NCBI GenBank assembly: GCA_036936605.1
Contig: JAUPFV010000001.1
Span: 246,076,925 to 246,140,924 of the forward strand
Direction of reading: 5' to 3'
DNA length: 64,000 nucleotides
Source of the DNA: Limnanthes douglasii subsp. nivea
Taxonomy: Eukaryota; Streptophyta; Magnoliopsida; Brassicales; Limnanthaceae
This document shows positions 11,729 through 22,260 of this stretch, piece by piece. The position numbers and the translations under genes are program-made. Position 1 is the first letter of the stretch. Every line of letters starts with the position of its first letter. The notes beneath the pieces are model-generated. The model did not search any database. It was not told the DNA's origin and saw only the letters and a program-made list of their open reading frames with translations.

Positions 11729-12693
11729 TTGATTTCTTGTCTTCCCGAAACTTTAATCCTATCATTATATTTAATGCGAATTGCCTATTGGAATGTACGT
11801 GGTCTAAATGATCATGTGCGTCAAAAAGACGTCCGAGATTTTGTTTTCTCTAATAGTATAAATGTTATATGTTTCCTCGAAACTAAAGTCAGCTCTGATA
11901 AAGTTGACTTTATTATGCATCGCGTGCTCCCTTTGTGGCAGTGTTTAACTAACCACACTTTCCATCACTATGGTCGTATTTGGGTCGCTTGGAACCCTAG
12001 CGCTTATAATATCACCCTTGAAATGGCATCCCCCAGCTCATGCATATGAAACTAACCTGGACCTCAAAAAATGTCTCATTCCTCGTCACCGTTATTTATG
12101 GTTTTAATGAACCATTTGAACGTCTCCCTCTTTGGAGAGACCTTTGCACCCTCTCCCACTCCATTAACGCCCTCCCCTGGTATGTCCTTGGCGATTTCAA
12201 TGCTATTGGATCCCCCCATGAGCGCACATCCTCCGATCCCCACTGGAATACCGCTATCTCCGATTTTAATGATTGTTGTCGTTATTGGAACCTTAAAGAC
12301 CTTCGGTCCTCGGGTTTTCAGTTCTCCTGGTTTAACCACCACATAGAAAACCCCATCTCCTCCAAAATAGATAAAGCCCTTGTAAACAACCTCTGGGACA
12401 ATTTGTTCCCAAACTCGTACGCGCACTTTGACCTACCTTATAGTTCAGACCATACCCACATCATCATATACCTAACCACCCCCTTCATCCCTTCTCCCAA
12501 ACCTTTTAAATATTTTAAGATGTGGCGCATGCGCCCTAGCTTTCTCGACATTGTCTCTAGCAGTTGGAGTCAATCTGGCCTCAAAAACCCCATGAAACCC
12601 TTAATCCTTAAGTTATCACGCCTCGCCCCGTCCCTTGAAGCCGTTAACAGAAGAGAATTTAGCAATATCATTCATAGAATGGATGACGCCTAA
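11729..12693 (+). pseudogene. LINE ORF2 endonuclease (exo-endo-phos) domain
   Basis: 11774 on reads MRIAYWNVRGLND with the catalytic N, then FLETKVSS with the E. A frameshift near 12040-12050 leads to the next frame: VIYGFNEP, LPWYVLGDFNAIG with the D/N pair, and SSDHTHI with the final D-H. All signature residues of the apurinic-type endonuclease are visible, but the frameshift splits them. The following 200 residues are the linker to RT. The domain nicks target DNA to start target-primed reverse transcription. Confidence 0.82.
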
Positions 12694-12879
12694 AAGGCCC
12701 TAGCATGCGCCCAGCTTAACCTTACCTTTGATCCAACCGAGCTTTCCCTTCTTACTCTGGAAAGAGAAGCTGTAGAGGCCTACATTTTCAAAACTAGCTA
12801 GGATATAGTTGGTCGTGACATATTTGAGAGAATCAAGCATTTCTTCCGTCATGGTAAAATGAAACCTGACTGGAACAAA

Positions 12880-13945
12880 ACGCTATTGCCCTCATCCCCA
12901 AAACCCCTTCCCCCTCCAGTCCCTCAGATTTCAGACCCATCTCATGCTGCAATGTGATCTACAAGATCATATCCAAAGTCATTGCTAATAGGATAAAACC
13001 TTCCCTCACCTACCTTATTGACTCCTCCCAATCTGCTTTTGTCCCTAGCCGATCAATCACCGATAACATCTTTCTCTCCCAAGACCTGATACATGGATAT
13101 CAAAGCAACAAAAAAGGACCCAGATGCGCCCTAAAGATTAACCTCATGAAACCCTTTGACAATATCCGCTGGGAAATCGTCCTCGATGCCCTCTATGTTA
13201 TGGACTTTTTAATTACAGTTATAGGTTGGATAATCTATTGCATTGCAAACCCTCCTTTTATATTTGTATAAATGGAAACCCCTCAAGTTATTTTGAGGGG
13301 AAAAAGGGTCTCCGCCAAGGAGACCCTTTATCCCCTTACATCTTTGTCATTGTGATGCAGGTTCTATCCAGCATTCTTCAGGAAAAAAACAAAGCCCCCG
13401 CCTTCGGTTTCCTCCCTTCGGATCATCAACCTCTTCTTTGTCGACGACCTAATGATTTGTTGCGGATCAAACCTCCAGTCAATTAACCTCATTTGCGAGG
13501 GCCTCGATGAATTCACGAACCTCTCGGGTCTCCACCTAAACCCGGCAAAGAGCCACGTCTTCTTTTCAGGCACATCCCCAGCAACCAAAGCCGAAATCAT
13601 CCGCCTTCTCGGTTTCCAGGAAGGCTCTCTCCCAAGCGCTATCTCGAATTCCCACTCATCATCTCGCGACTCTTCTACCACGATTTTCTCCCCCTCTTCT
13701 CGGCCACTACCAACCGGATAAACTCATGGACTACGAACCATCTTTCATATGCAGGCCGCCTGCAACTCATCAAATCAGTCCTTTTCGCAAGCCAGGTCTA
13801 TTGGTCCTCCATCTTCATTCTCCCCGCCAGGATCCTAAAAAAACTCTCAGAGCTTATCCGACGCTTCCTTTGGTCTGGTGCAGAAATGAAGATATCTGGG
13901 GTAAAGTAGCATGGGAGAAACTCACTTTGCCCACGGATGAGGGAT
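12880..13945 (+). pseudogene. LINE ORF2 reverse transcriptase, broken
   Basis: About 12880 on: ALIPKTPSPSSP, SDFRPISCCNVIYKIISKVIANR, SQSAFVPSRSITDNI, then ALKINLMKPFDNIRW. In this last block the first catalytic aspartate of the usual K-x-D-L-x-K-A-F-D motif is N (codon 13140-13142). Then EGKKGLRQGDPLSPYIF (13280 on), a frame change, FFVDDLMI with the DD pair (13430-13460), and LHLNPAKSHVFFSG. After another frame change come WTTNHLSYAGRLQLIKSVLF and RRFLWSG. Sequence ends near 13945 inside the C-terminal region. At least three frame changes and the lost aspartate make it inactive. Confidence 0.82.
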
Positions 13946-14292
13946 CAAGTAAACAAAACGTGATTCAGAGGGTTTAAACTGTGACTTTGTCATAAAAGAC
14001 ATCCAAAAGACACGTAGAAGACACACAAAAGACACACAAACTGTTAATATAAAATAACAGCTCTTAAATAATTCTGAACCAATGAACAGCAATCTAAACA
14101 ACTTCAACACTATCTTCGTAGACTTGTATATAGCTAAACTCCTGCTAGTAGAACTATCATTTTCTAATAACATCACGATCTTACTAGGATACGTAATATG
14201 GAAGAAATTGAAGCACTACATCTAAAGATATGTCTAAACTTTCACTAGCAACATCATGTAATCCTGCATCGCAAGTATGTAATGTCATTTGG

Positions 14293-15706
14293 TCATATAT
14301 TTTGGATGTCTAATATCAAGCTGTAATATCCTTTGACAAACTGGAGCAATTTAGTATTACTGTTTCTTTTCTTCTCTAATGCATATCTGAGGACAACAGT
14401 ACCAGATTTCCGAGATCGAATTCCATAGTGAATGTCATAATTCTCATCATTATCTATATAGTTATCATCGTCACTGTTAAGGTGCGACCAAAGTCCCACA
14501 TCCCACATCGGTTAAACATGGGAAGAAAAATCAGTATATAAGTTAAGAATACATTTCCATTAGTGTGAGGCCTTTTGGAAGTGGACCAAAAGTAAAACCG
14601 TGCGGGCCAGTGGGCCCAAAGCGGACAATATCACACTATTATGGATATTGGAGTATTCTTACTTATATACAAGGCGGAATATGCGGACCCAATATTCCCG
14701 ACAAATGGTATCAGAGCACCAGGCCCAGATAGAACGCGATGCGGTGGGTTGTGATGATGTGGGTGAAATTCTCATGATGCCGAACATCTTGCCATGAGTC
14801 ATACTCAAGGTGATTGATCTGCTGGATAGATGGAGCGCCAGATGGCTCATCAAGCAGGTGGCTTGATCAAGGAGCGGCACAGTGGCATCTGATAGTGAGC
14901 AGATAGATCCGTCCTAAAGCTCTAGAGTTCAGGTTTCTCTCCACCTGACTAGAGTAGGTGGATGGAAGTCAATTGAGAGGAGGCTAGAGTGGTACTTTCT
15001 TCCAGAGGAGGATAGGATTGTTAAAGTGCGACCAAAGTCCCACATCCCACATCGGTTAAACATGGGAAAAAAAATCAGTATATAAGTTAAGAATACATTT
15101 CCATTAGTGTGAGGCCTTTTGGAAGTGGACCAAAAGTAAAACCGTGCCGGCTACTGAACCACAGTATTATGGAGATCGGAGTATTCTTACTTATATACAG
15201 GGCGGAATATGCGGACCCAATATTCCCAACAGTCACTCTGCTTAACTTTTAAGTCTCAAGATCTTTTACCTTGACATTCTCTAAGTCGAAGGTTTTCCTC
15301 CTTCAAAGCCAGTAATTCTTTGTGTAACATTTCAACTTTGGAAATGGCTTTGTCATATTCCTCTTCAAGCTCTCTCACAGCCAGAATCATATTTAGGTGT
15401 TCTTTGATGGCTTCATGTGGACTATCTTTAAGTTCGTTTCTATACCATTCAAGAGTCTCCAGCTCAAACTGCATCTCACGCAGATTCTGTTCCAGCAAAT
15501 CTTTTCTCTACATAGCAGTTGATATAAAGAGATACAAGACTATAAGCTCACATACTTACCCTCCGAAACATATCCAGAGGGAAGTAAAGTACATTCTTCA
15601 TAAGCTCTACACATGTTTGAAATACGATAGAAGTTTTTTTCACTAGAAGCAAACATACAAACATGTCGAACCAGAAAGGCTTCTTAACCAAATCTGCAAT
15701 GACCAT
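14293..15706 (-). CDS. Small intron-containing coiled-coil protein gene, family not recognised
   Basis: The model on the - strand has exon 1 at 15706-15560 (49 codons, start MVIADLVKKPFW), a GTAAGTATG donor, exon 2 at 15507-15270 (79 codons plus one base) after an ATGTAG acceptor, a GTAAAAG donor, and a possible exon 3 at 14453-14293 ending TGA. All junctions keep one open frame, for 181 residues. Exon 1 has a hydrophobic stretch FVCLLLV. Exon 2 is a long charged coiled coil (ELEEEYDKAISKVEM, KELLALKEENLRL). The last intron holds a complete TRIM element; without it the intron would be only about 54 bp, so the exon 3 boundary is doubtful. An alternative acceptor near 14394 gives an early stop. 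The family is not recognised; it could be a captured gene fragment. Confidence 0.45.
14475..14703 (+). repeat. TRIM 5' LTR
   Basis: Begins TGTTAAGGTGCGACC and ends TTCCCGACA. Carries TATATAAG (about 14534-14541), a TATA-like box. Paired with 15019-15231. Confidence 0.9.
15019..15231 (+). repeat. TRIM 3' LTR
   Basis: Begins TGTTAAAGTGCGACC and ends TTCCCAACA. It is 16 bases shorter than the 5' copy, mainly by a deletion in the middle (around 15150-15165). Confidence 0.9.
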
Positions 15707-16130
15707 CAAATCGACTAGTATTTGACTTATCGTCTTCCTTCAAACTTTATTTGTACATTTTTAAAAATAAATTCAATCTTATAGAACACGAAGATGGGTT
15801 TTTAAATAGTGAATAAGATTGATAGGTTATAAACTTGCATGAAAAGTGAAGCGAAAAATCAAACTAGCAAAGAACTACAAAAAGGATAGTCATAACAAAC
15901 CATGGCAAAAGAAATTAAAAAGAGAAAAATCTCATCCACAAAGAGAAACTTCGAAAAAGAAAAGGAAAAGAGAAAACAAAGAGAGAGAAAGTGATATCAT
16001 CATGATCTTTTTGTCGCAGTCGTGATGTTAAAAGGTTCATATCACACTCACAACTGTCAATTTCTGTGATAAAAAAGACGTAAACTAAAAGATACCATAA
16101 CCTATAAAACCATCATTCTTAGACACAAAA
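15707..16130 (-). promoter_or_regulatory. Possible promoter and leader of the small gene
   Basis: Reading the - strand toward the gene there is GGTTTTATAGG (about 16098-16108), a TATA-like box. A long CT-rich tract (about 15995-15930) follows, typical of plant 5' leaders. No ATG there opens a convincing frame into exon 1, so an upstream intron or non-coding leader is assumed. This is inference from composition only. Confidence 0.3.
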
Positions 16131-16134
16131 AGTA

Positions 16135-16190
16135 TTGGGCGGGTTTAGTTCGCGAATGATTGAAGTTTGGGCGGGTTTAGTTCGCGAATA
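16135..16190. repeat. Tandem pair of a CpG-rich motif
   Basis: TGGGCGGGTTTAGTTCGCGA occurs twice in a row, 32 bp apart (from about 16136 and 16168), each with the palindrome TTCGCGAA. CpG-rich sequence is rare in this AT-rich region. Position upstream of the small gene suggests a regulatory repeat, but this is not proven. Confidence 0.6.
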
Positions 16191-16383
16191 TATTTTGGGT
16201 TAAAATTCTGGATAAATTCAAATGTTAAAAACAATAAAACAAGTTTGGTGCAAATCCGTTTCAGCCGAAAAGCTTATGCAACCAAATAGTATGTTCGTTC
16301 CAACTCCATTGTAACAACTAACCCTCTTTTCATTAAATGGGTCAATATATATAGTGGTGAAAAATGATTATATTTTTGCAACA

Positions 16384-17530
16384 TATTGGCAACCGGAAAA
16401 GCGGAGGTGTTGAATAAAGTAGTTTATCCAGTAGTGATGGGTTTTTAGTCATGGGAGACACCCTCTACGAAAAATCCTTTAGTAGGCCCCTGTTATGGTG
16501 TCTTGGAGTTAATGATTCTCATATGATACTATATGAATTGCATGATACAAAAGTTTATGTCAACTGTGGTTATAAAACTTTAACCAAAAGGGTGTCATTG
16601 ACAGAATATTACTGGCCTCCCATTATGGGAGATGCCAAAGATTTAGTATGACGGTGTGATCATTGCCAAAGATTTAAAAATCCAATACTTATGCAAGCAA
16701 TTCCACTTGAATCAATATCTGAAGCATTACCTTTTGACAGATAGGGGTTGACTTAGTTGGACTTCTACCAACGACATCCAGATGTCATCAATCCACTATC
16801 ATATAAATTAATTACTATATTAAGTGGATGGAAGTAGAAACTCTATTCGGTACTACGTCCAAAGTGGTTATAAAATTTATCATATCTAAGCTATGTTGTA
16901 GATTTGGGATCCTAAGAATTATCACAACATATAATGGCTCTTCAATTAAAAAATAGAGATATTAAAGAATTTTGTGCTTCCCGAGGGATTCATCATTGCT
17001 TCTTCTCATATTTCCACCATCAAGCTAATAGGAGAGTAAAAGTTGTTAATAAAAATATCATGACTATATTCTAGAAAAATGTATAAAGGGAAACAGGAAA
17101 GTGGCCAAACTATTTGTAAGAAGTTTAATGGGATTATCAGACTACCCACCAAACAATAACTCATTCGAAATTGAAAGTTACTCCAAAGAGGATAAGAATA
17201 TAGCTAATAGATCCGAGTTAGAATTGATAAAGGAAAAGAAAATCAGGTCTTATCGAAGATCTATTCATTATCCAACCCTAATGAGAAGCTGGTATGCATC
17301 TCAAGTTCGGAGGAGATAATTCAAAGTAGGTGATAGAGTTTTGAAAAAGGTTTTCTTACACACCAAAGAAAAAGCAACGAAAGTTGGCACCTAGATGGGA
17401 AGATCCGTATTCGGTTATTAAAAGATTCAAGCCTGGAATGTATAGGGTGGGAGGTCAAGAAGGAAATCATTTACGGTACTCCCAGAATATTGAACACTTG
17501 AGACTTTACCTCAAATAGTTGTAAAATGAG
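16384..17530 (+). pseudogene. Integrase relic of element A
   Basis: Zinc-binding part: LYEKSFSRPLLWCLG, MILYELHDTKVYVNCGYKTLTKRV, YYWPPIMGDAKDLV, RCDHCQRFK (16451-16680). Core: GVDLVGLLP with the first D near 16750. The second block reads TTYNGSS (16920), so the catalytic D is Y. The third block is damaged. C-terminal part: 17101-17319 open (AKLFVRSLMG..., YRRSIHYPTLMRSWYA), then HTKEKATK and the chromo-like end to about 17520. Stops are frequent. The corresponding intact arrangement is in element D (42937-44315). Between this point and the second RNase H at 10966, about 5.4 kb of foreign sequence is lodged. Confidence 0.78.
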
Positions 17531-17634
17531 CTTTATTTTCCCTTTTCTTATGTAAATATTCAAGGCCAGACTCTTTCCTACCCTGGTGGCTCAATGAGAT
17601 TTTACTAAGGTTTTCAGAACCACTTAATATTTAT

Positions 17635-17921
17635 TGATAAGGAAACGGAAATTCAAGGACTAAAGTGTAAGTAATAAAATGTTATATAACAGATGGTACA
17701 GATAACAGAGGAATTCAGAATTATATATTTTAGTTAAGGACTAATAGTGCAATTTACCCTTTTATGTAGCTGTTTTTAGTTGTAAGCTAAGTCTTTGTGC
17801 CTTTATATAAAGGTCAAAGCTGATCTAATAAAGGGGTTGGAATTTTGAGTTAAAGCACTTGTGTACTTTGAATTTCTCTCTCTAGAATCTATTTCTTTCA
17901 ACTCTAGGATAATCAAACTCA
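17635..17921 (+). repeat. 5' LTR of element B
   Basis: TG...CA bounded, 287 bp. Contains CTTTATATAAAGG (about 17800-17812), a TATA-like box, and CTAATAAAGG with an AATAAA polyadenylation-type signal shortly after. The block CTAATAAAGGGGTTG is also in the LTRs of D. Confidence 0.88.
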
Positions 17922-17926
17922 CCAAA

Positions 17927-17946
17927 TTGGTGACTTCACCGGGGAC
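17927..17946 (+). other. Primer-binding site of element B
   Basis: TTGGTGACTTCACCGGGGA begins five bases after the LTR. It is similar to the site of D (TTAGCGACTCCACTGGGGA) at the same spacing. The matching tRNA is not assigned here. Confidence 0.6.
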
Positions 17947-17969
17947 GATTGACAATCAGTGTATATTTA

Positions 17970-19620
17970 TTAGTTTGAATTTGATCAATCCAGAAAAAAC
18001 AATCTTGAAACTTTGTGATGAATCCAGAGAAAATCTGTTGGTTCGGTCAGCTATCGAGATGTTACGAGAAGATTTGCAGAGGACATATGATAGACCAGAA
18101 GGATTTGTTCTGATCGTCAAACTCAATCTTATATAGAAGTACGAATGAATTAGCTCTTGGATAAGATACACTATTTGAATGAGAAATATGAACAAAGAAA
18201 ACTGGAAATCCACTCGGCAAGGTTGAAGTCCAAAGTGAGACAAAGAAATGAGGAAATAAAATTTGGAAACCAATCTGATCGATCTTGTACTAATCGTCAG
18301 ATGAGGAATGAATAGAAGAATGCGCGCTTTGAAGCTCCAAAAGAGCGTCACTCTTCTCGAAAAGAAAAAAAAGTAAAAGTATGTTACATCTAGTGACGAG
18401 GAGGTTGAGAGCTCTGGCTCGGGTTTTAAAATGGTATAAGGGTTCTTCGAAAGAAGAAAAGGAACAACCTCGAAAATATAAGAAAGAGCATAGATCTACG
18501 AGACATAGTCTACCTCGATGTTTGAGGGAAATTAATTTGTGTAAAAGAAACACATCGAATCAGTATGATGAGGCTGATCGGAATTTATATGCAGTTATGG
18601 GAACTGAAGATCAATATGTTCAAGGTGTCGACTGGAGGAATTCTCCACTTACAAGTGAAATCTTATATATTACACTTCTGAAGCGTTTTGATATCGCAAA
18701 GGTTGAAAAGTTTGATAGGATGCAGGATCTTGACGATCACATCGAACAATTCAAAAATTACATAATGAATTTCAAGGATGATGACAGACTGGTATGTCGG
18801 GCTTTCTCACAAACTTTTAAGGGAACAACTTTGAAATGGTACAACTGAATTCCAAGGGGATCTATTTCGAATTTTACAGACTTTTATACTGCTTTTTAAG
18901 GCAGTCTGTTAGTAGCAAAGAGATGAGAGAAAATGATGATACAATTATCCAATGTAAGTAGGAAACTTGAGAAAAATTGAAGGATTACACGAAGCGATTT
19001 ATTTTAACAAATCCAAGTTTGGATAATCGTAAAGAGTCAGTGGTGATGGCAGCTTTTTGCCAAAGGTTACTACCATAAACTTGGCTAATGAGACAACGAA
19101 AAGGAGGGATTTAATTTTGGAGCATTAATGGCTCAAGTTGAAGATGAAATCAAAGGTGAAGAATCAACTATGGTCCAATGAGGAGTGGTTAATTTTCCAA
19201 AGAATTCAGGACATGTGTCCCATAACCAATGGCAATCTTCAAATGCTAATCAGCAAGTGCGTCTGAGGAATACAAATTTACCACCTTGAACCGGGGGATA
19301 TTCGTATCAAGCCCCATCTCACAACTACAATAGGTCGAGACCGGATCAGTGTATAAGGCCTGAATATTATGCGGATTTGACTGAAAGCATGACCGTAATG
19401 TTTTATAAAACTAAGAGTTACGTAAATTACATGAATCTCGCTCCATTCAACATGCCAATGGAGGAGCGAACAATAAATTTTGTAGATACCATATTGACAT
19501 TGGACCTGATACCAATGATTGCATTTCTTTGAGAAAAGAAGTCCAAATTTTGATTGAGAATGGAAAGCTGCTGACTTATGTGAAGTCACAGGGTAACGAA
19601 TCGAAAAATCTAGCATCAAA
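17970..19620 (+). pseudogene. Gag of element B
   Basis: The start region is open (NPEKTILKLCDES, RSAIEMLREDLQRT; about 17980-18100). D has the related start NPDNNLMLQSAMETVRSDMQ. 18381-18848 holds the capsid-type domain: SEILYITLLKRFDIAKVEKF, LDDHIEQFKNYIMNF, RLVCRAFSQTFKGTTLKWYN. EKLKDYTKRF follows at about 18970. Near 19480-19560 a knuckle-like FCRYHIDIGPDTNDC and EVQILIENGKLL is seen; the expected zinc-binding His after Gly is Pro. Multiple stops, for example at 18136 and 18846, make it a relic. Confidence 0.72.
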
Positions 19621-19699
19621 TTAACAGCCAGCTAACCCAAATGGGCAAGCTGAAAACTTAATGATTCTAGATTCAAAGGTTGATGACTTTGATGTAGCC

Positions 19700-20340
19700 T
19701 CAGAGTATTTGGATATGGATCCAGACAAATTAATTTAGATGGCGGTCGAAGAACCAATAAAGAAAGGACATGTTCGAAGTTTGTCTGAGTATTTTGAGTC
19801 ATTGGCCATTTTTAAGGGTGATTCAATGACCGGTAATACCCACATTTCGGGAAAAGACATGTTGTCAATTTGACAACTCAGATTGAGGGGAGAATTTCCA
19901 CTCATTTGTATGGTAAGAATGATATTCCTTTTATTTTATTCGATAAAGATGATTTACGAGGTACTGCGGGGCCGTATGAGGACGCAATAGTTATTGGAGC
20001 AGAAGTTGCTGGTGTTGAAATTAGACGTGTGCTCATACACACCGGGAGTTTTACAAATTTCCTTTGTAAAGCAACATATGACATGATGCACAATCCTCCT
20101 CAAATTTCTCAATTAGAGCGCACAATCATTGGTTTTATTGGTGTAACAGCACATGTAATAGGAGAATTTGAGGGGGAGGTAAGTTTGGAAAAATAACCAT
20201 TCAAGAATAAAGTTCAAATACTCTTTATGGTGGTGGATTGTCCCACAAGTTATAACGCTATTTTTTGAAGGTCTTGGTTGTCAAGGACGTACGGTATTGT
20301 GTCAGCAGTTCACCAATATTTTAAATATGTAGTTGTAGAT
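19700..20340 (+). pseudogene. Retropepsin-type protease of element B, catalytic residue lost
   Basis: 19870-20196 is open: DAIVIGAEVAGVEIRRVLIHTGS, NFLCKATYDMM, FIGVTAHVIGEFEGEVSLEK. In relatives the active site reads V-L-V/I-D-x-G-S. Here the aspartate is H (LIHTGS, about 20032-20049), so the enzyme cannot work. The flanking linker LDMDPDKL and SLSEYFESL lies upstream at 19710-19810. The end of the domain continues in another frame to about 20300. Confidence 0.7.
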
Positions 20341-20679
20341 CGTGTGGGGGTCGTTTGAAGCGACCGAAAATTACAAGGGAATGTTATACCACTGCACTTC
20401 GGATTCGAGGATTCAACAGTGAAGATATGATGAGCTCGGATTTTGATGAAAGGGTTGACGATCCGAGGGAGACCCCAGGGTCTTTAACAGGAAGTGAAGA
20501 GATTGATGAGTATACTCTTTTTGAAAGAAAAACACTTTGAATAGGAACCTTACTGACCCCAAATTTGCGTCAACGACTGTTACAATTTTTATCTTATAAT
20601 ATGGATTTCCCTTGGAAAATGGAGGATGTGGTACGTGTACTGATCGAAGTAATCTGTCATAGTTTAGCTGTTAATCTGA

Positions 20680-21835
20680 GGGTGAAACTGTAATTAAAAA
20701 AAGGAGGGCATTTTGGTCAGAAAAGACAGAAGCAATTGTTTCCAAAGTGCATCATTTGTCCATAATCGGACATATAAGGGAGTCACAATATCCTTTATGG
20801 ACGACGAATATAATAGTGGTAAAAAAGAAGAATGAGAAGTGGATAATGTGTGTGGATTTTACGGACTTAAATCAAGCATGTCCTAAAGACCCATTTCATG
20901 TTCCTCGAATAGACGAGCTGATTGATTCCACTTCGGGGAACATGATATTGACTTTCATGTATGCATTTTCGGGATATAATCAGATCCAGATTGATATGAA
21001 GGATTAATAATGTACTACCTTCATCACTGACAGAGGTTTAAATTGCTATAAGGTTATGCATTTTGGATTGAAAAATGCCGGAGTCACTTATCAGAGGTTA
21101 ATGAATAAAGCATTTGTCACTCATATTGGAAGAAACATGGAGTTGTACATTGATGACATGGTGGTAAAAATATTAGTAAACGATGCACAGTTGAAAGATT
21201 TAGAGGAGACATTTTTTAATCTAAGGGCAATAAGGCTAAAGCTTAATCCTGAGAAATGTACTTTTGGAGTTCGAACATGGAAGTTCTTGGGTTATGTTAT
21301 CAGTGAAAGAGGGATAGGAGCTGACCCAGAACAATTGAAAGTTGTAGTGGCAATGAACTCACCTCGAACTGTCAAAGAAGTGCAAGTTTTGACAAGAAGG
21401 TTAGTAGCACTTAATAGATTTATTTCTAGATTTTCTGACAAATGTTTTCTTTTCTTTCAAGTGTTGCGAGGGTCAAATAAATTTGAATGGACTTCGGATT
21501 GTGAAGCGGCATTTATAAGAATTAAGAATTTTATTATCGTCACTAGAGATTTTATCAAAACCTCAAAGTGGATAACAACTCTTTTTATACATTGCGGTAT
21601 CGTATTTTCAGTAAATGCGGTATTAATAAGCGAAGATTCAGGAATTTTAAAGTTGGTGTATTATGTCAGCAAAAGTTTGGTGGCAGCAGAAAAAAGATAT
21701 TTGAAGATCGAGAAGTTAGAATTAGTATTAGTGGTGGCTGCTAGAAAGATTCGCCCTTATTTTGAAGCCCAAACCATTGAAGTTTAAACTTCATTTCCCT
21801 TGAAAAATGTTTTGTAATGTCCAGATATTTCGGGG
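20680..21835 (+). pseudogene. Reverse transcriptase and first RNase H of element B
   Basis: 20747-21007: RESQYPLWTTNIIVVKKKN, CVDFTDLNQACPKDPFHVPRID, then ILTFMYAFSGYNQIQI, where the motif A aspartate (MDAF in D) is Y. Two stops lie at 21004-21009. 21056-21787: MHFGLKNAGVTYQRLMNKAF, the catalytic box YIDDMVVK intact, LNPEKCTFGV, GYVISERGI, then connection and RNase H (AVLISEDSG, YYVSKSLVAAEKRYLKIEKL, IRPYFEAQTIEV). The palm aspartate loss and stops rule out activity. Order and sequence match D. Confidence 0.82.
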
Positions 21836-21899
21836 AGAATGACCAAGTGGTCAGTGGAGTTAGGAGAATATGATATTTTGTTCTCACCTCGAACTGTTA

Positions 21900-22260
21900 T
21901 TAAAGCTGAAGCTTTGGCAGAATTTATTGTGGAATTTTATTCAAGTAGTTGGACATAGAAGATAGTAAGGATGTTTTACCAGTGAATTCGACGTATCTTA
22001 TTCGAACTGATGACGAATCTAGTATTTTGGTATGCAGTGCTGAAGTTCAGTTAGTTTCTTTGTCTGGAGAAAAAATGCTTCACGCTTCGAATAATGAAGC
22101 TGAATATGAAGTTATTTTGGTTGGTTTGGGACTTGCGAAGATATGTGGAGCAAGTTTAGTGCGATTAGAGACAGATTCTCAATTAGTAGCAAATCAAGTA
22201 TCTGGAAACTCTAAAGCAAAAAATGATCGCTTAATTTTGTATCTTCGAGAGCTTTGAAAT
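21900..22260 (+). pseudogene. Second RNase H of element B
   Basis: KAEALAEFIVEF near 21900 is the linker common in Tat-type elements (compare KAQALADFFVEF in D). Then AEVQLVSLSGEKMLHASNNEAEYEVILVGLGLAKICGASLV, LETDSQLVANQVSG and NDRLILYLREL. The first aspartate block (VDGSSN in relatives) reads RTDDESS. A dual RNase H is a known trait of the Tat clade. A TGA at 22255-22257 ends the open stretch. Confidence 0.75.

Larger units (their letters stand above)
10967..13945 (+). mobile_element. L1-type LINE fragment inserted in element A
   Basis: A stretch clearly richer in G and C than its surroundings carries plant LINE genes in order: ORF1 (to 11716), endonuclease (11729-12693) and RT (about 12880-13945). 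It starts in mid-ORF1, as expected of 5' truncation. It also stops in mid-RT with no poly(A), so the 3' end was lost by deletion or by a later insertion. A gap of several hundred bases is inferred near 12790, because the sequence jumps from the linker after the endonuclease to DIVGRDIFERIKHFF, the region just before the RT fingers. Base composition and fewer lesions suggest it is younger than element A. Confidence 0.8.
14475..15231 (+). mobile_element. Complete TRIM (terminal-repeat retrotransposon in miniature)
   Basis: 757 bp. LTRs at 14475-14703 (229 bp) and 15019-15231 (213 bp), both starting TGTTAA and ending in ACA, are nearly identical over most of their length. Two bases after the 5' LTR is TGGTATCAGAGC (14706-14717), the standard site complementary to initiator methionine tRNA. 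A purine-rich tract (AGAGGAGGATAGGA, about 15004-15017) precedes the 3' LTR. Target duplication GTCAC occurs at 14470-14474 and 15232-15236. There is no coding capacity, as expected for TRIMs. The LTRs contain TCCCACATCGG, a phrase common in plant TRIM LTRs. The good target duplication and similar LTRs point to a fairly recent insertion. Confidence 0.93.

Noticed and set aside
12076..12426. Open frame of 116 codons on the - strand
   Set aside because: It is the mirror of the LINE endonuclease frame on the + strand, open because of its GC-rich codons; no family match.
14475..15231. Cassandra-type TRIM carrying 5S rRNA promoter
   Set aside because: No 5S internal promoter boxes were recognised in the LTRs, so only the general TRIM label is kept.
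15256..15507. K-box of a MADS gene
   Set aside because: The coiled coil has a similar heptad look (LEEEYDKAISK, KEENLRLRE), but exon size and the preceding sequence do not fit a MADS gene and no MADS domain is near.
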